Assembly (NCBI GenBank): GCA_964650405.1
Contig: CAZYTO010000052.1
Span: forward strand, 1 to 23,848
Direction of reading: 5' to 3'
From: CAZYTO01 sp964650405
GTDB lineage: Bacteria > Acidobacteriota > Thermoanaerobaculia > Gp7-AA8
Length of the DNA stretch: 23,848 bases
Below, in pieces: positions 8,510-15,902 of the stretch (its first letter is position 1; each line of letters begins with the position of its first letter). Made by a program: the position numbers and the translations under genes. The notes under the pieces are model-generated. The model worked only from the letters and a program-made list of their open reading frames with translations, made no database searches and had not been told where the DNA came from.

Positions 8510-9271
8510 CTAGTTCTGCTTCTTCGGCTCTTCCGCCTTCTTCGCTTCAGGCATGTGGAACGCCGCTGTATCGATGGAGGGATTCAGCTCGATCTTGTCG
8601 ATGGTGAATGTCTGGGAGCCCATGGCCTCGTTGCCCTTGATCTTGTTCTCGATCTGCGTGGCGAAAAACATCCCTTCGACTTCCTTGTAGTTGCCGATGA
8701 CGGTTTCCGTCTGCGCTTCCTGCCCCTGGACCTTACGGGTGGACTCGGCCTTGATCTCGAGGAAGTTGTCGGCGTCGAGGTAGACGGTCTGCTCGTTGCC
8801 GTTCTTGAGGGTGACCTTCAGCTTGTAGGCCGCGGTTCCCTCCACGTCGGCCTTGCCGAGGAGCTCGACCTTGTTGCCCTTGGCCTTGTAGTCGACCATG
8901 GGTCCGTCGAAGTCCGCCTCTTCGATGATGTCCTTGACCTGGTCGTCGGACATCTTCTCGGGGTCCTTCTTGCCCATGAACGGCATAACGGCCCACCCGG
9001 TCTTGCCGTCGTAAGCCTGCGTGCCGGTCATGCCCTGCACCGTGAACTGGATGAGGACGTTCTCCGGGCGGGCCTTGGAAATCGTAAACGGCGCCTCGAT
9101 GGGACCCATCTTCATCTTGCCGGTCATGCGAATCGACTTGAGGGCCTTCATCTTCTCCACGCCACCGTGGGCCTTGATGTTCTTGTCGATGAGCTCATCG
9201 GCCGTCTGAGCGAAGAGGGGCACACCGAGCATGGCCGTGGCGCAAAGCGCCAGCACGAGTTTCCTGATCAT
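8510..9271 (-). CDS. Secreted LolA-like / outer-membrane lipoprotein-sorting-type protein
   Basis: A 253-residue protein with a clear signal peptide (about residues 1-21, ending PLFA before QTADELIDKNI). The conserved beginning of the mature part (AHGGVEKMKALKSIRMTGKM) and the beta-rich sequence (ENVLIQFTVQG, TGTQAYDGKTGW, YKLKVTLKNGNEQTVYLDADNFLEI) match periplasmic LolA/LppX-fold proteins, annotated as outer-membrane lipoprotein-sorting proteins. These are half-barrels that bind acyl chains. It is longer than LolA itself and the true ligand is unknown. The lysine-rich tail (EAKKAEEPKKQN) is probably flexible. The ATG 9271 start has AGGAG 7 bases upstream. An intrinsic terminator follows the gene. 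Confidence 0.85.
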   Translation of the reverse strand: MIRKLVLALCATAMLGVPLFAQTADELIDKNIKAHGGVEKMKALKSIRMTGKMKMGPIEAPFTISKARPENVLIQFTVQGMTGTQAYDGKTGWAVMPFMGKKDPEKMSDDQVKDIIEEADFDGPMVDYKAKGNKVELLGKADVEGTAAYKLKVTLKNGNEQTVYLDADNFLEIKAESTRKVQGQEAQTETVIGNYKEVEGMFFATQIENKIKGNEAMGSQTFTIDKIELNPSIDTAAFHMPEAKKAEEPKKQN

Positions 9272-9381
9272 GAAAGTTCTCCTGTCCTTAGTGGTGAGTG
9301 TTCGCGCGATTGTGCCATACGGCCGTCAGGGGGACAGGTTTCAACGGGCCCTGCACTTGGGCCGGTTCAACGGAAAACCAC

Positions 9382-9458
9382 AGGCTGGAAGGCTGAAAGG
9401 CTGAAAGGAACCGCGGGCCGTCGCATGGCGCCCTTCCAGCCTTTCAGCCTTTCAGCCT
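9382..9458. repeat. GGCTGAAAGG-type inverted repeat overlapping the end of batD
   Basis: The left arm 9382-9408 and right arm 9432-9458 are 27 bp each, and match at 25 of 27 positions as an inverted repeat. Each arm is made of three tandem words (aggctggaa, ggctgaaa). The right arm contains the stop codon of batD. The rest of the gap (9272-9381) holds only the LolA-gene leader and a degenerate GGCCCTGCAC word at 9346-9369, which may be a decayed end of the 154-bp element seen elsewhere. Confidence 0.85.
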
Positions 9459-11107
9459 CCCCCAACAAGGTGTCTTCGCGACTCCGGGTGCCAGGCCGTT
9501 TCCACGACGTCCCGCACCCGGCGGCGAACCTCCCTCACGTCCCAGGCGATGCGGTCGCGCTCGACGCCGTCGAGCAGGGAGAGGAGCGCGCGCACCGCGT
9601 CCCCTCGGTCGGAGGCTTCATTCTGCAGGGCGGCAGGGTCGCGCCCGCCGAGCACGAGCCAGGCGTGCAGCACATCCCGGATGCGGGCAGGAGCCTGGGC
9701 TCCGTCGCCGCGGCCCAGGATCCGGCGAACCTCCCGCCGCCGCGCCTGCAACCGGCGGAGTGGCGGCATCGCTACCGCGCTTAGTGCGAGCAGTCCGAGG
9801 CCTCCTGCGATCCAGGGCCATACATCCCGCACCTCCGCGACGGCCTTGGTCACCGGCGCACTCTCACTCGGGGCCGCCGGCGGCTGCGAGCCCCTCGTGG
9901 CGAGGATCGTCAGCGCGGCGCAGCGCAATGTCCGGCGCTCGCCGGCCGGCGTGAGGATCGTGGACGCCAACGGAGGGACGACCAGCCGCCCGGCGTGCGC
10001 CGGGAAGAGAACGTAGCGCCAGCGCCGCGTGGCCGCGCCGTCCTCGGATCGGCGATCGACGCTCAGTCCGGCGTCGACGACCTGCACATTGCCGTCGAGC
10101 GGCGTCTCGAACGCCGGGGCCGGGGCGGAACGCAGGTTGGCCTTGCCGCTCATCGATACCTGAAACGGGATCGGTCCGCTTGCGGTGGCCGGCAGCGGAG
10201 CACACTGCAGCGACACGTCGCCGACGGCACTGACCGGCGGACCGTCCGGGACGGGCCGGGCATTGATGACGATCTGGGGCGAGCGGCGGTTGATCTCCAC
10301 CAGCATGCCTTCGTACGGAATGCCGAATCGGTCCGCTCCCACCCTGCGGATGGCCTCGGCGTTGATGCTCATCGATCCGATGACGAGCCTGCCGCTGCGC
10401 AGCGGGTAAAGGACGGCACGGCGCACCGCCACCCGCTGCATCTGCAACTCGCCCACCACCACCATCTCCGGCTCGCGCTCGCGCAGCGGAACCTCCTCGA
10501 CCCAGAAGTCGTCGAGCCGGGCCATGTCGTCGATTCCGTAGCGCTGCAGCGACGTAGCGTTGTAAAGCATCCAGGTGACGGTGACGGCCTCGCCGACGAA
10601 CGCCTCGGTCTTGTCGGCGCCGGCGACGATGAAGATCGGGTCGCGCTGGTTGGCCACGAGCTCGCGGGCAATCGTTACCGGGTCCGAGGAGCCCGTGCTG
10701 ACATCAGGCAGTACCTGGACCGGGATCCCGGCGAGCGTCTCCACCGCATGGTTCTTGCCGTGGAGGAGGAGCGGACCGACCATGGCCGGCCCCGGAGCCT
10801 TCGCTTTCGCAACATACATGAGCGTGCGGCGGTACGCGGCCGTGCCGTTCGCCCAACTGAACTCGACGCGCGAGGACGCGTCGCCCTCCAGCTCGAGGTT
10901 CTGCAGAGGGATCTGCACATCCTCGGCGTCCGTGAACGGCCCGTCGAGGACGAGCGAGATGTGAAGCAGGTCGTCGAGGGTCACCGTCCGGCGGTCGACC
11001 GTGAGCTGCGACGCATCAGCCCTCGGAGTCCACAACGCAAACAGCAAAAAGACGACGACGGCAGCGGGAACGGCTCGCTGTGGCGATCGGCGTTGGCGCC
11101 CCTTCAT
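9452..11107 (-). CDS. batD: BatD-like membrane protein of the MoxR-Bat cluster
   Basis: About 551 residues. An N-terminal signal/anchor (AVPAAVVVFLLFALW) is followed by a large periplasmic region of Ig-like beta domains: LTVDRRTVTLDDLLHISLVLDG, VSMSGKANLRSAPAP, and the characteristic DKTEAFVGEAVTVTWMLYN. A single transmembrane segment comes near residue 435 (WPWIAGGLGLLALSAVAM), then a cytoplasmic helical tail. This order is typical of BatD, the large periplasmic partner of BatA/BatB. The start is ATG 11107, with GGGGTGG 8 bases upstream. A GTG at 11119 would overlap batC by 7 bases and is the alternative. Either way it is tightly coupled to batC. The C-terminal glycines and stop codon lie at the edge of the adjoining repeat. 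Confidence 0.88.
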   Translation of the reverse strand: MKGRQRRSPQRAVPAAVVVFLLFALWTPRADASQLTVDRRTVTLDDLLHISLVLDGPFTDAEDVQIPLQNLELEGDASSRVEFSWANGTAAYRRTLMYVAKAKAPGPAMVGPLLLHGKNHAVETLAGIPVQVLPDVSTGSSDPVTIARELVANQRDPIFIVAGADKTEAFVGEAVTVTWMLYNATSLQRYGIDDMARLDDFWVEEVPLREREPEMVVVGELQMQRVAVRRAVLYPLRSGRLVIGSMSINAEAIRRVGADRFGIPYEGMLVEINRRSPQIVINARPVPDGPPVSAVGDVSLQCAPLPATASGPIPFQVSMSGKANLRSAPAPAFETPLDGNVQVVDAGLSVDRRSEDGAATRRWRYVLFPAHAGRLVVPPLASTILTPAGERRTLRCAALTILATRGSQPPAAPSESAPVTKAVAEVRDVWPWIAGGLGLLALSAVAMPPLRRLQARRREVRRILGRGDGAQAPARIRDVLHAWLVLGGRDPAALQNEASDRGDAVRALLSLLDGVERDRIAWDVREVRRRVRDVVETAWHPESRRHLVGGG

Positions 11108-11112
11108 TCCGC

Positions 11113-11745
11113 CTACCACCCCACGTGTCCTCGGACGGCGCGCGCCGCGCGCATCCTCGCCAGCTCTTCCTGCTCCTGCTGCTGTACGCTGCGCAGGAGC
11201 GCTTCCAGGTCGGCATTCCCTTTCGGCTGAGCCTTGCTGTTCTGGGGCGATTGCGCGGGCTGGTTGGGCTGAGCTGCGGGAGTCTGCTGCACGCCCGGGC
11301 CGCCGCCGTTCTGCTGCTGGTCCTGTTGCGCCTTCCGCTTGAGCGCGATCTCGAGATTGCGCTTCGCGGCCGCATCGTCCGGTGCGAGCCGCAGCGCGGC
11401 GGTGTAATCGCGAATGGCGTAGTCGAACGCATTCGACGCCAACGCCGCGTTGCCGCGATTGAAGAGGGCCGCCTCGCGCAGGTGCGGGTCGCGCATGGCC
11501 CGCCCGAGCAGGGTCGAGCCCTCTTCCTGCAGCCCGGCCGCCACTTCGGACGTGCCGAGGTTGAGCTCGCGCAACGGCGTGCGCTCGATGGCGGCTGCGG
11601 CGCGATAGCCTGCCACGGCGCCGGCGTAGTCGTGTTTCGCATACGCCGCCAGGGCCCGTTTCGCCGCCGCCCGCGAGTTCGTGTCGCGCAGGAAGGGAGC
11701 CACGGTCAGACCGGAGGCCAGGAGGATGGCCAGGAACGCTCTCAT
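11113..11745 (-). CDS. batC: BatC-type TPR protein
   Basis: A 210-residue protein with an N-terminal hydrophobic segment (MRAFLAILLASGLTVAPFL) that should be a signal peptide or anchor. TPR-like helices follow at about residues 27-60 and 91-126 (REAALFNRGNAALASNAFDYA continues as a classic TPR). Then comes a Gln/Pro-rich low-complexity stretch (139-170) and an acidic-basic helical end. Small TPR proteins of this layout are the BatC/BatE members of Bat operons. Its ATG at 11745 overlaps the batB stop codon in an ATGA arrangement, which fixes the start and indicates translational coupling. A longer reading frame exists upstream but lies wholly inside batB. Confidence 0.85.
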   Translation of the reverse strand: MRAFLAILLASGLTVAPFLRDTNSRAAAKRALAAYAKHDYAGAVAGYRAAAAIERTPLRELNLGTSEVAAGLQEEGSTLLGRAMRDPHLREAALFNRGNAALASNAFDYAIRDYTAALRLAPDDAAAKRNLEIALKRKAQQDQQQNGGGPGVQQTPAAQPNQPAQSPQNSKAQPKGNADLEALLRSVQQQEQEELARMRAARAVRGHVGW

Positions 11746-12698
11746 TCTGCCCCTCGGTTGGTCAGCGACCCGAGCATGCGAAACAGGAACGCTCCCGCCA
11801 GCGGCCACTGGTACGGCTCGCCAGGCATCTCCACGACCCGCTTGTGCGCGGCGCCGGCCGCCGCGGGCACGGCGACGCCATCGAGCGCGTGCGCGCCGAA
11901 CGGATTGACGAAGAGCTCGCCTCCTGTGGCCCGCGCGATGTGGCCGAGGACGTCGGTCTGGGCGCGTGTGTGGATGACGCTGCCCGAGTCGTCGTGCAGC
12001 TCGCCGCCTCCGCCCGTTGGAATGGTGGCCCCGCCGCCGCTGCCGATGACCACCGAGGTCACGGTCACGCCGCGAGCCCGCAGTTTAGCGATCGAAGCAT
12101 CGGCGTGTCCTCCCTGATCCTCTCCGTCACTGAGGAGGACAACGTCGCCGCGCTGGCCGGGATCGGCGTCGAGGAGCTTGAGCGCCGCGTCGAGACCGGA
12201 GGCCACGTCCGAGCCGGGGTCGCCGATCTCACCCGGTTGGACGGTCGCCAGCAGCGCGTTGACCGCGTCGTTGTCCGTCGTCAGCGGCGACACGACGTCG
12301 GCGCGGTCTTCGAAGACGACCAGCGCCACGCGCCCGGGGAAGGCGTCGATGAGCCGCGTGGCCACGGCCTTCGCCGCGTCGATGCGCGACGTCCCCACGT
12401 CCACGGCCGACATGGAGTTCGAGACGTCGAGCACGATCACCCGATTCGCCTCATGGGTCTCGATGGGCGTGGCGATGAAACCGAGACGCGGCCCGGCCAG
12501 CGCTACGACAAATAGCAGCAGCGCTGCCGCCACGAGCCAGGGCCGCAGCACGCGCGCCGGCACGGCCACGCCGCGCAGACGCTCCGACACGAAACGCCGC
12601 GCCGCAACGACCCGGGCCCGCTCGGTGGCTACCAGCAGGAACAAGGCGAGCGGCACCAACACCAGGAACCAGAGCAGGCGTGCGGACGCGAAGGTCAT
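11742..12698 (-). CDS. batB: BatB-like von Willebrand factor A membrane protein
   Basis: A 318-residue membrane protein with two N-terminal transmembrane helices (about 7-24 and 54-70). A VWA domain follows with an intact MIDAS motif, DVSNS at 91-95, the threonine-containing loop (SPLTTDND) and LLSDGEDQGG. A hydrophobic segment sits near the C-terminus (WPLAGAFLF). VWA domains bind partner proteins through a metal ion; in Bat systems BatA and BatB are thought to form a complex in the membrane. The start is ATG 12698, with GAGGAGG 4-5 bases upstream. Reading further upstream would translate the GAGTGCC repeat. It overlaps batC by four bases. Confidence 0.9.
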   Translation of the reverse strand: MTFASARLLWFLVLVPLALFLLVATERARVVAARRFVSERLRGVAVPARVLRPWLVAAALLLFVVALAGPRLGFIATPIETHEANRVIVLDVSNSMSAVDVGTSRIDAAKAVATRLIDAFPGRVALVVFEDRADVVSPLTTDNDAVNALLATVQPGEIGDPGSDVASGLDAALKLLDADPGQRGDVVLLSDGEDQGGHADASIAKLRARGVTVTSVVIGSGGGATIPTGGGGELHDDSGSVIHTRAQTDVLGHIARATGGELFVNPFGAHALDGVAVPAAAGAAHKRVVEMPGEPYQWPLAGAFLFRMLGSLTNRGAE

Positions 12699-12710
12699 GC
12701 GCCCTCCTCG

Positions 12711-12834
12711 AGTGCCGAGTGCGGAGTGCCGAGTGCCGAGACCGGCAGCACCTTCGAAGCGACACACGCATGATGCCCACTCGGCACTCGGCACTCCGCA
12801 CTCGGCACTTGGTCCTCCGCACTCGGCACTCGCC
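12711..12834. repeat. GAGTGCC heptamer inverted repeat between batA and batB
   Basis: Heptamer words (gagtgcc, gagtgcg) form two arms of 30 bp, 12711-12740 and 12780-12809, that are perfect reverse complements, including the position of the single variant word. The loop is 39 bases. A further partial copy (actccgcactcggcactcg) runs to 12834, up to the batA stop codon. The 30-bp right arm recurs identically at 15869-15898. Confidence 0.95.
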
Positions 12835-13842
12835 TCATCCTGCCACCTTCCTCAGGAGCGTCTCGCCCAGCAGGAGGCCGAGTGCCAGCACGCTCCCTCC
12901 CGCGGCCAGCGGCGTCGAATAGAGCTCCTCGATCTTCTCGCTCTTCGGCGCAGTCAGGCGGGTCTTCTCCAGCCGGTCGATGCGCGCCAGCACGGCGCCC
13001 ATGGCCTCGGCGTCCGTGGCCCGGAAGTATTCGCCGCCGGTGGTCCGGGCGATCCGGGCCAGCGTCTCCTCGTCGAGGTCGGCGCGGATGAGCTGGTACG
13101 CCGTTTCGATCTCGCCGCTGATCGGATTCTGCCGCTTGACGGGAATCGGCACCGGCCCGCGGCTTCCCACGCCGATGGTGTAGATCTTGATGCCGAAGCG
13201 CGCCGCGAGCTGCGCCGCCGTCATCGGCTCGATCGAGCCGGAGTTGTTCACCCCGTCCGTGACGAGAATGATGATGCGGCTGTGCGTTGTCGACGTCCGC
13301 AGGCGGTTGACAGCCGTGGCGATGGCGTGACCGATGGCTGTCCCGTCGCCGTTCTCCCCGACCTGAGCCCGCTCCAGGATCGTCTGCGCCACGTCGCGGT
13401 CGAACGTGATCGGTACGCGCGTGGCCGCCCGGACGCCGAAGGTAATGATGCCGATGCGGTCGTCCTGCCTCCCGGCGATGAAGGCGCTGATGAGGTCCTT
13501 GGCCACCGTGAAGCGGTTGCGCGGCCGGAAATCCTCCGCCGCCATCGACCCCGAGGCGTCGAGGGCAACCACGATGTCGATGCCGTAGCGGTCGCCGGCC
13601 GCCATCCGCACCACCCGCTGCGGCCGCGCCAGCGCCACGACCAGCAGCACCGCACCGGCGACCTCCAGGACGAACGGCACCCAGGCGAAGGCCGCCCGCA
13701 CTCCGCGCGAGGACGCCACGAGCGAGAGCGAGGCGAAGGTGAAGGCACCGACATCCCGCCGCCGGTCACGAATGAGGAGCACGATGCGCGCGAGGACCAC
13801 GACGGCCAGCGCGAACCAGAGCGGCGAGGCGAAGCGGGTCAC
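12835..13842 (-). CDS. batA: BatA-like von Willebrand factor A membrane protein
   Basis: A 335-residue protein built like its neighbour BatB. Two transmembrane helices lie near residues 8-24 and 51-72, then a VWA domain with MIDAS DASGS at 95-99, TDGVNNSGS further on, and a C-terminal hydrophobic helix (GGSVLALGLLLGETLL). The GTG 13842 start is supported by GGAGG 9 bases upstream. The RPQRV motif before the VWA domain and the segment MAAEDFRPRNRF after the MIDAS are typical of BatA. It probably pairs with BatB and works with MoxR. A long repeat spacer separates it from batB, so coupling between the two is by transcription only. Confidence 0.9.
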   Translation of the reverse strand: MTRFASPLWFALAVVVLARIVLLIRDRRRDVGAFTFASLSLVASSRGVRAAFAWVPFVLEVAGAVLLVVALARPQRVVRMAAGDRYGIDIVVALDASGSMAAEDFRPRNRFTVAKDLISAFIAGRQDDRIGIITFGVRAATRVPITFDRDVAQTILERAQVGENGDGTAIGHAIATAVNRLRTSTTHSRIIILVTDGVNNSGSIEPMTAAQLAARFGIKIYTIGVGSRGPVPIPVKRQNPISGEIETAYQLIRADLDEETLARIARTTGGEYFRATDAEAMGAVLARIDRLEKTRLTAPKSEKIEELYSTPLAAGGSVLALGLLLGETLLRKVAG

Positions 13843-13858
13843 CGACCCCTACCTCCGC

Positions 13859-14012
13859 CGGCCCTGCGCCCAGAGTCGAGAGCGTACGCGGTAACAGAAG
13901 GCTGGAAGGTCGAAAGGCTGAAAGAGCCCGAGGCAGCTCGGGTCTCCCTTCCAGCCTTTTCAGCCTTCCAGCCTTCACATCCACGGTCCGATCGGACCTT
14001 AGGCGCACAGCC
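13859..14012. mobile_element. MITE-like 154-bp element, copy A (with CTGAAAGG hairpin)
   Basis: This stretch has the same length and internal layout as 18150-18303. The right end (13993-14012) matches the terminal inverted repeat ggctttgcacctaaagtccg at 17 of 20 positions. The left end (13859-13879) matches at about 15 of 21. Inside is an inverted repeat of aggctggaagg/ctgaaagg words (about 13897-13931 and 13954-13976). No coding capacity. Its left end touches the batA leader region. Confidence 0.65.
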
Positions 14013-14014
14013 CC

Positions 14015-14042
14015 TTCTGCCTTCAGCCCTCTGCCTTCTGAC
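14015..14042. repeat. CTTCTGCC/CTCTGCC short repeat
   Basis: Three near-copies of a pyrimidine-rich word (ccttctgcc, ccctctgcc, ttctga) fill the gap between the 154-bp element and the stop codon of the next gene. The remainder of the 13843-14050 spacer is taken up by the element, and no gene is seen. Confidence 0.5.
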
Positions 14043-14050
14043 TTGCCCGG

Positions 14051-14752
14051 TCATGCGGCCAGCTCCAGGGCCCGGCGGGCCACGTCCTCGAAGTCCGCCG
14101 CGCGCGCTCCCCACGGCGAGAATTTCTCCAGGTCGCCCTGGTGCAGCACGTCGGCGATCACGGCGTCGCCATGGGTGAGCATCAGCAGCTCGGTCGTCGT
14201 GAGGTCGGACGAGAGCTCGCGCGTGGCGGCGAGGTAGTCGCGCAGGGCATCGGCCAATTGCGCCCAGCGGCGCGCGGTGTCCGCTTCATGCCGCAGCCGC
14301 TCGACCGTGGCAATGAACCGCGACGAGGGTGTCAGCGCCGGCGGGGCAACGACCGCAGGAGCCGTACAGCGCACGCGCAGGGCGACCCACGTCCACGCTC
14401 CGATCGCCAGGAGCGCCGAGGCGCCGATGACGATCCATGGCAGGACCGGCTCGGGCTCCGCGCGCGGCGGTGCGAGCGGCGCGGCCTTCAGATCGTCCTT
14501 CGCTCCCAGCACCGACTGGACGACGACCTTCTGCGCGAACGGCTCGCCGCCCGCCGTGCCCGAGACCGTGAATGCCTGCGCCTGGAACGTGCGGACGACG
14601 GCACGATTGCCGGTGACCGACACGACCTCGTAGCCGGCCGGCTTCTGCAGCACGACCGGCGCCCTCGAAGCCTCGATGGTCACCAGGTCGCCGACGGTGA
14701 CCCGGGCCGGGCGGGTGGTGATGGTCAAGGCCAGGAGCAGGGACGGGAGCAT
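14051..14752 (-). CDS. Membrane protein of the MoxR-Bat cluster, with periplasmic N-terminal domain (DUF4381-like position)
   Basis: A 233-residue protein that begins with a short hydrophobic leader (MLPSLLLALT). A beta-rich, probably periplasmic stretch of about 80 residues follows (TTRPARVTVGDLVTIEASRA). A proline-rich linker, one transmembrane helix at about 103-126 (PWIVIGASALLAIGAWTWVA), and a helical cytoplasmic tail (RRWAQLADALRDYLAATREL) come next. Position between the DUF58 and batA genes, and this topology, match the small membrane protein found at this spot in many Bat operons. I cannot confirm the family by sequence alone. No convincing Shine-Dalgarno precedes ATG 14752, the upstream DNA being repeat. 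Confidence 0.72.
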   Translation of the reverse strand: MLPSLLLALTITTRPARVTVGDLVTIEASRAPVVLQKPAGYEVVSVTGNRAVVRTFQAQAFTVSGTAGGEPFAQKVVVQSVLGAKDDLKAAPLAPPRAEPEPVLPWIVIGASALLAIGAWTWVALRVRCTAPAVVAPPALTPSSRFIATVERLRHEADTARRWAQLADALRDYLAATRELSSDLTTTELLMLTHGDAVIADVLHQGDLEKFSPWGARAADFEDVARRALELAA

Positions 14753-14756
14753 CGGT

Positions 14757-14870
14757 CTGAAGGATGAAGTATGAAGGATGAAGGATGGGTACCGGGTAAC
14801 AGGTACCGGGTAACAGGTACCGGGTAACGGGACCCTGCCCCGATACCTGATACCCGGTACCTGTTACCCG
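14757..14870. repeat. GAAGGAT and GGGTAACAGGTACC tandem/inverted repeats
   Basis: Several GAAGGAT words (14759-14786) are followed by tandem 14-bp copies of accgggtaacaggt (14791-14828). A 20-bp right arm at 14851-14870 is the exact reverse complement of both 14793-14812 and 14807-14826. The array sits between the DUF58 gene and its downstream neighbour. Word composition resembles 1041-1106. Confidence 0.88.
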
Positions 14871-14900
14871 TGAGGAAGGCGTCTCCCCGCCACGTGCGTT

Positions 14901-15791
14901 CTATCGTCGCAGCGCCCTCTCTCGGAAGAAGCGTAGCAAGGCCCGGTCGTAGGGTGCCGCTGTCGGGATCTCGAGCCAGTCGATACCCGCGGAGCGGAAG
15001 CGCCGCGCGAGCTGCTGGTCGCGCTGGGACGAGCGGCGGGCGACGTCATCGCGGCCGAGCTCGATGAGGCGCCGCTCGCCCGTCTCCGCGTCGACCAGCC
15101 GCATCAAGCCGCCGCGCGGAAGGCGCTCCTCGCGCGGATCGCGCAACGCCAGCGCCACGACGTCATGCCGCCGGCCCAATCGCCGCAGCGGCCGTTCGAA
15201 ATTCAGGTCGAGGAAATCCGACAGGACGATCACCACCGCCCGCTTCGCGCTGACCCGCTCCAGAAACGTCACCGCGCCGTCGATGTCCGCCAGCCCCTCC
15301 GGCTCCGTCATGGCCGCACGGACCGCCGCATGGGTGATGACCTGGGCCTGCGCGTGCCCGCGCCGCGGCGGGATGTAGCCGCGAACGCCGCCGGAGAAGA
15401 GCAGCAGACCGATGCGATCGGCATTCTGGACGGCCGAGAAGGCGAACACCGACACCAGCTCGGCGGCGATGTCGCACTTGCGCCAGTCGACCGATCCGAA
15501 GGCCATCGACCCCGAGACGTCGAGCGCTACGACGATGGTCAGGTCGCGCTCCTCCACGAACTCCTTCACGTGCGGCATGCCGCTCCGTGCCGTCACGTTC
15601 CAATCAATGGCCCGGATGTCGTCACCCGGCTGGTACTCCCGCACCTGGGCGAACTCGATCCCACGCCCGTGAAATGCCGAGTGGTAATCGCCCGCGAACC
15701 CGGCACGGATCAGCCGCGCGCTCAGGATTTCGAGCTGCGCCACGCGCCGGGCCAGCGGCTCACGAAACTGCGGTAGGCGGGGGGAGAACAT
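14901..15791 (-). CDS. DUF58 family protein (VWA-like), MoxR-associated
   Basis: A 296-residue soluble protein with the DUF58 signature FAQVREYQPGDDIRAIDWNVTAR (split here as FAQVREYQPGDD, 47-58, and IRAIDWNVTAR, 59-69). It is followed by a VWA-like strand with an intact MIDAS-type DVSGS at 91-95 and VLSDFLD further on. These proteins are encoded directly downstream of MoxR ATPases, as here, and are presumed partners or substrates of the ATPase. The start ATG 15791 lies at the edge of the GAGTGCC repeat and has no Shine-Dalgarno, which is odd. The next in-frame ATG would cut into the conserved domain, so 15791 is preferred. Confidence 0.92.
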   Translation of the reverse strand: MFSPRLPQFREPLARRVAQLEILSARLIRAGFAGDYHSAFHGRGIEFAQVREYQPGDDIRAIDWNVTARSGMPHVKEFVEERDLTIVVALDVSGSMAFGSVDWRKCDIAAELVSVFAFSAVQNADRIGLLLFSGGVRGYIPPRRGHAQAQVITHAAVRAAMTEPEGLADIDGAVTFLERVSAKRAVVIVLSDFLDLNFERPLRRLGRRHDVVALALRDPREERLPRGGLMRLVDAETGERRLIELGRDDVARRSSQRDQQLARRFRSAGIDWLEIPTAAPYDRALLRFFRERALRR

Positions 15792-15795
15792 AACG

Positions 15796-15899
15796 CTGAG
15801 TGCCGAGTGCTGAGTGCCGAGTCTTCAGTGCTGAGTGCTGAGTGCTGAGTGCCGGATGCTCATGCCTGCTCGGCACTCGGCACTCCGCACTCGGCACTT
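15796..15899. repeat. GAGTGCC/GAGTGCT heptamer array between moxR and the DUF58 gene
   Basis: The left part (15796-15853) holds about eight heptamers (gagtgcc, gagtgct). The right arm 15869-15898 is identical, base for base, to 12780-12809, and pairs with the left words with one mismatch over roughly 24 bp. The whole gap between the two genes is repeat. No start-proximal Shine-Dalgarno is visible for the downstream DUF58 gene. Confidence 0.92.
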
Positions 15900-15902
15900 T
15901 CT

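Noticed and set aside
12699..12794. Extended N-terminus of BatB
   Set aside because: It would translate the GAGTGCC repeat; the ATG at 12698 has a strong ribosome site and directly precedes the first transmembrane helix.
12711..15899. CRISPR arrays, suggested by regularly repeated words
   Set aside because: Units are 7-8 bp with no unique spacers of 30 bp or so, and no cas genes are present. These are tandem or inverted short-word repeats.
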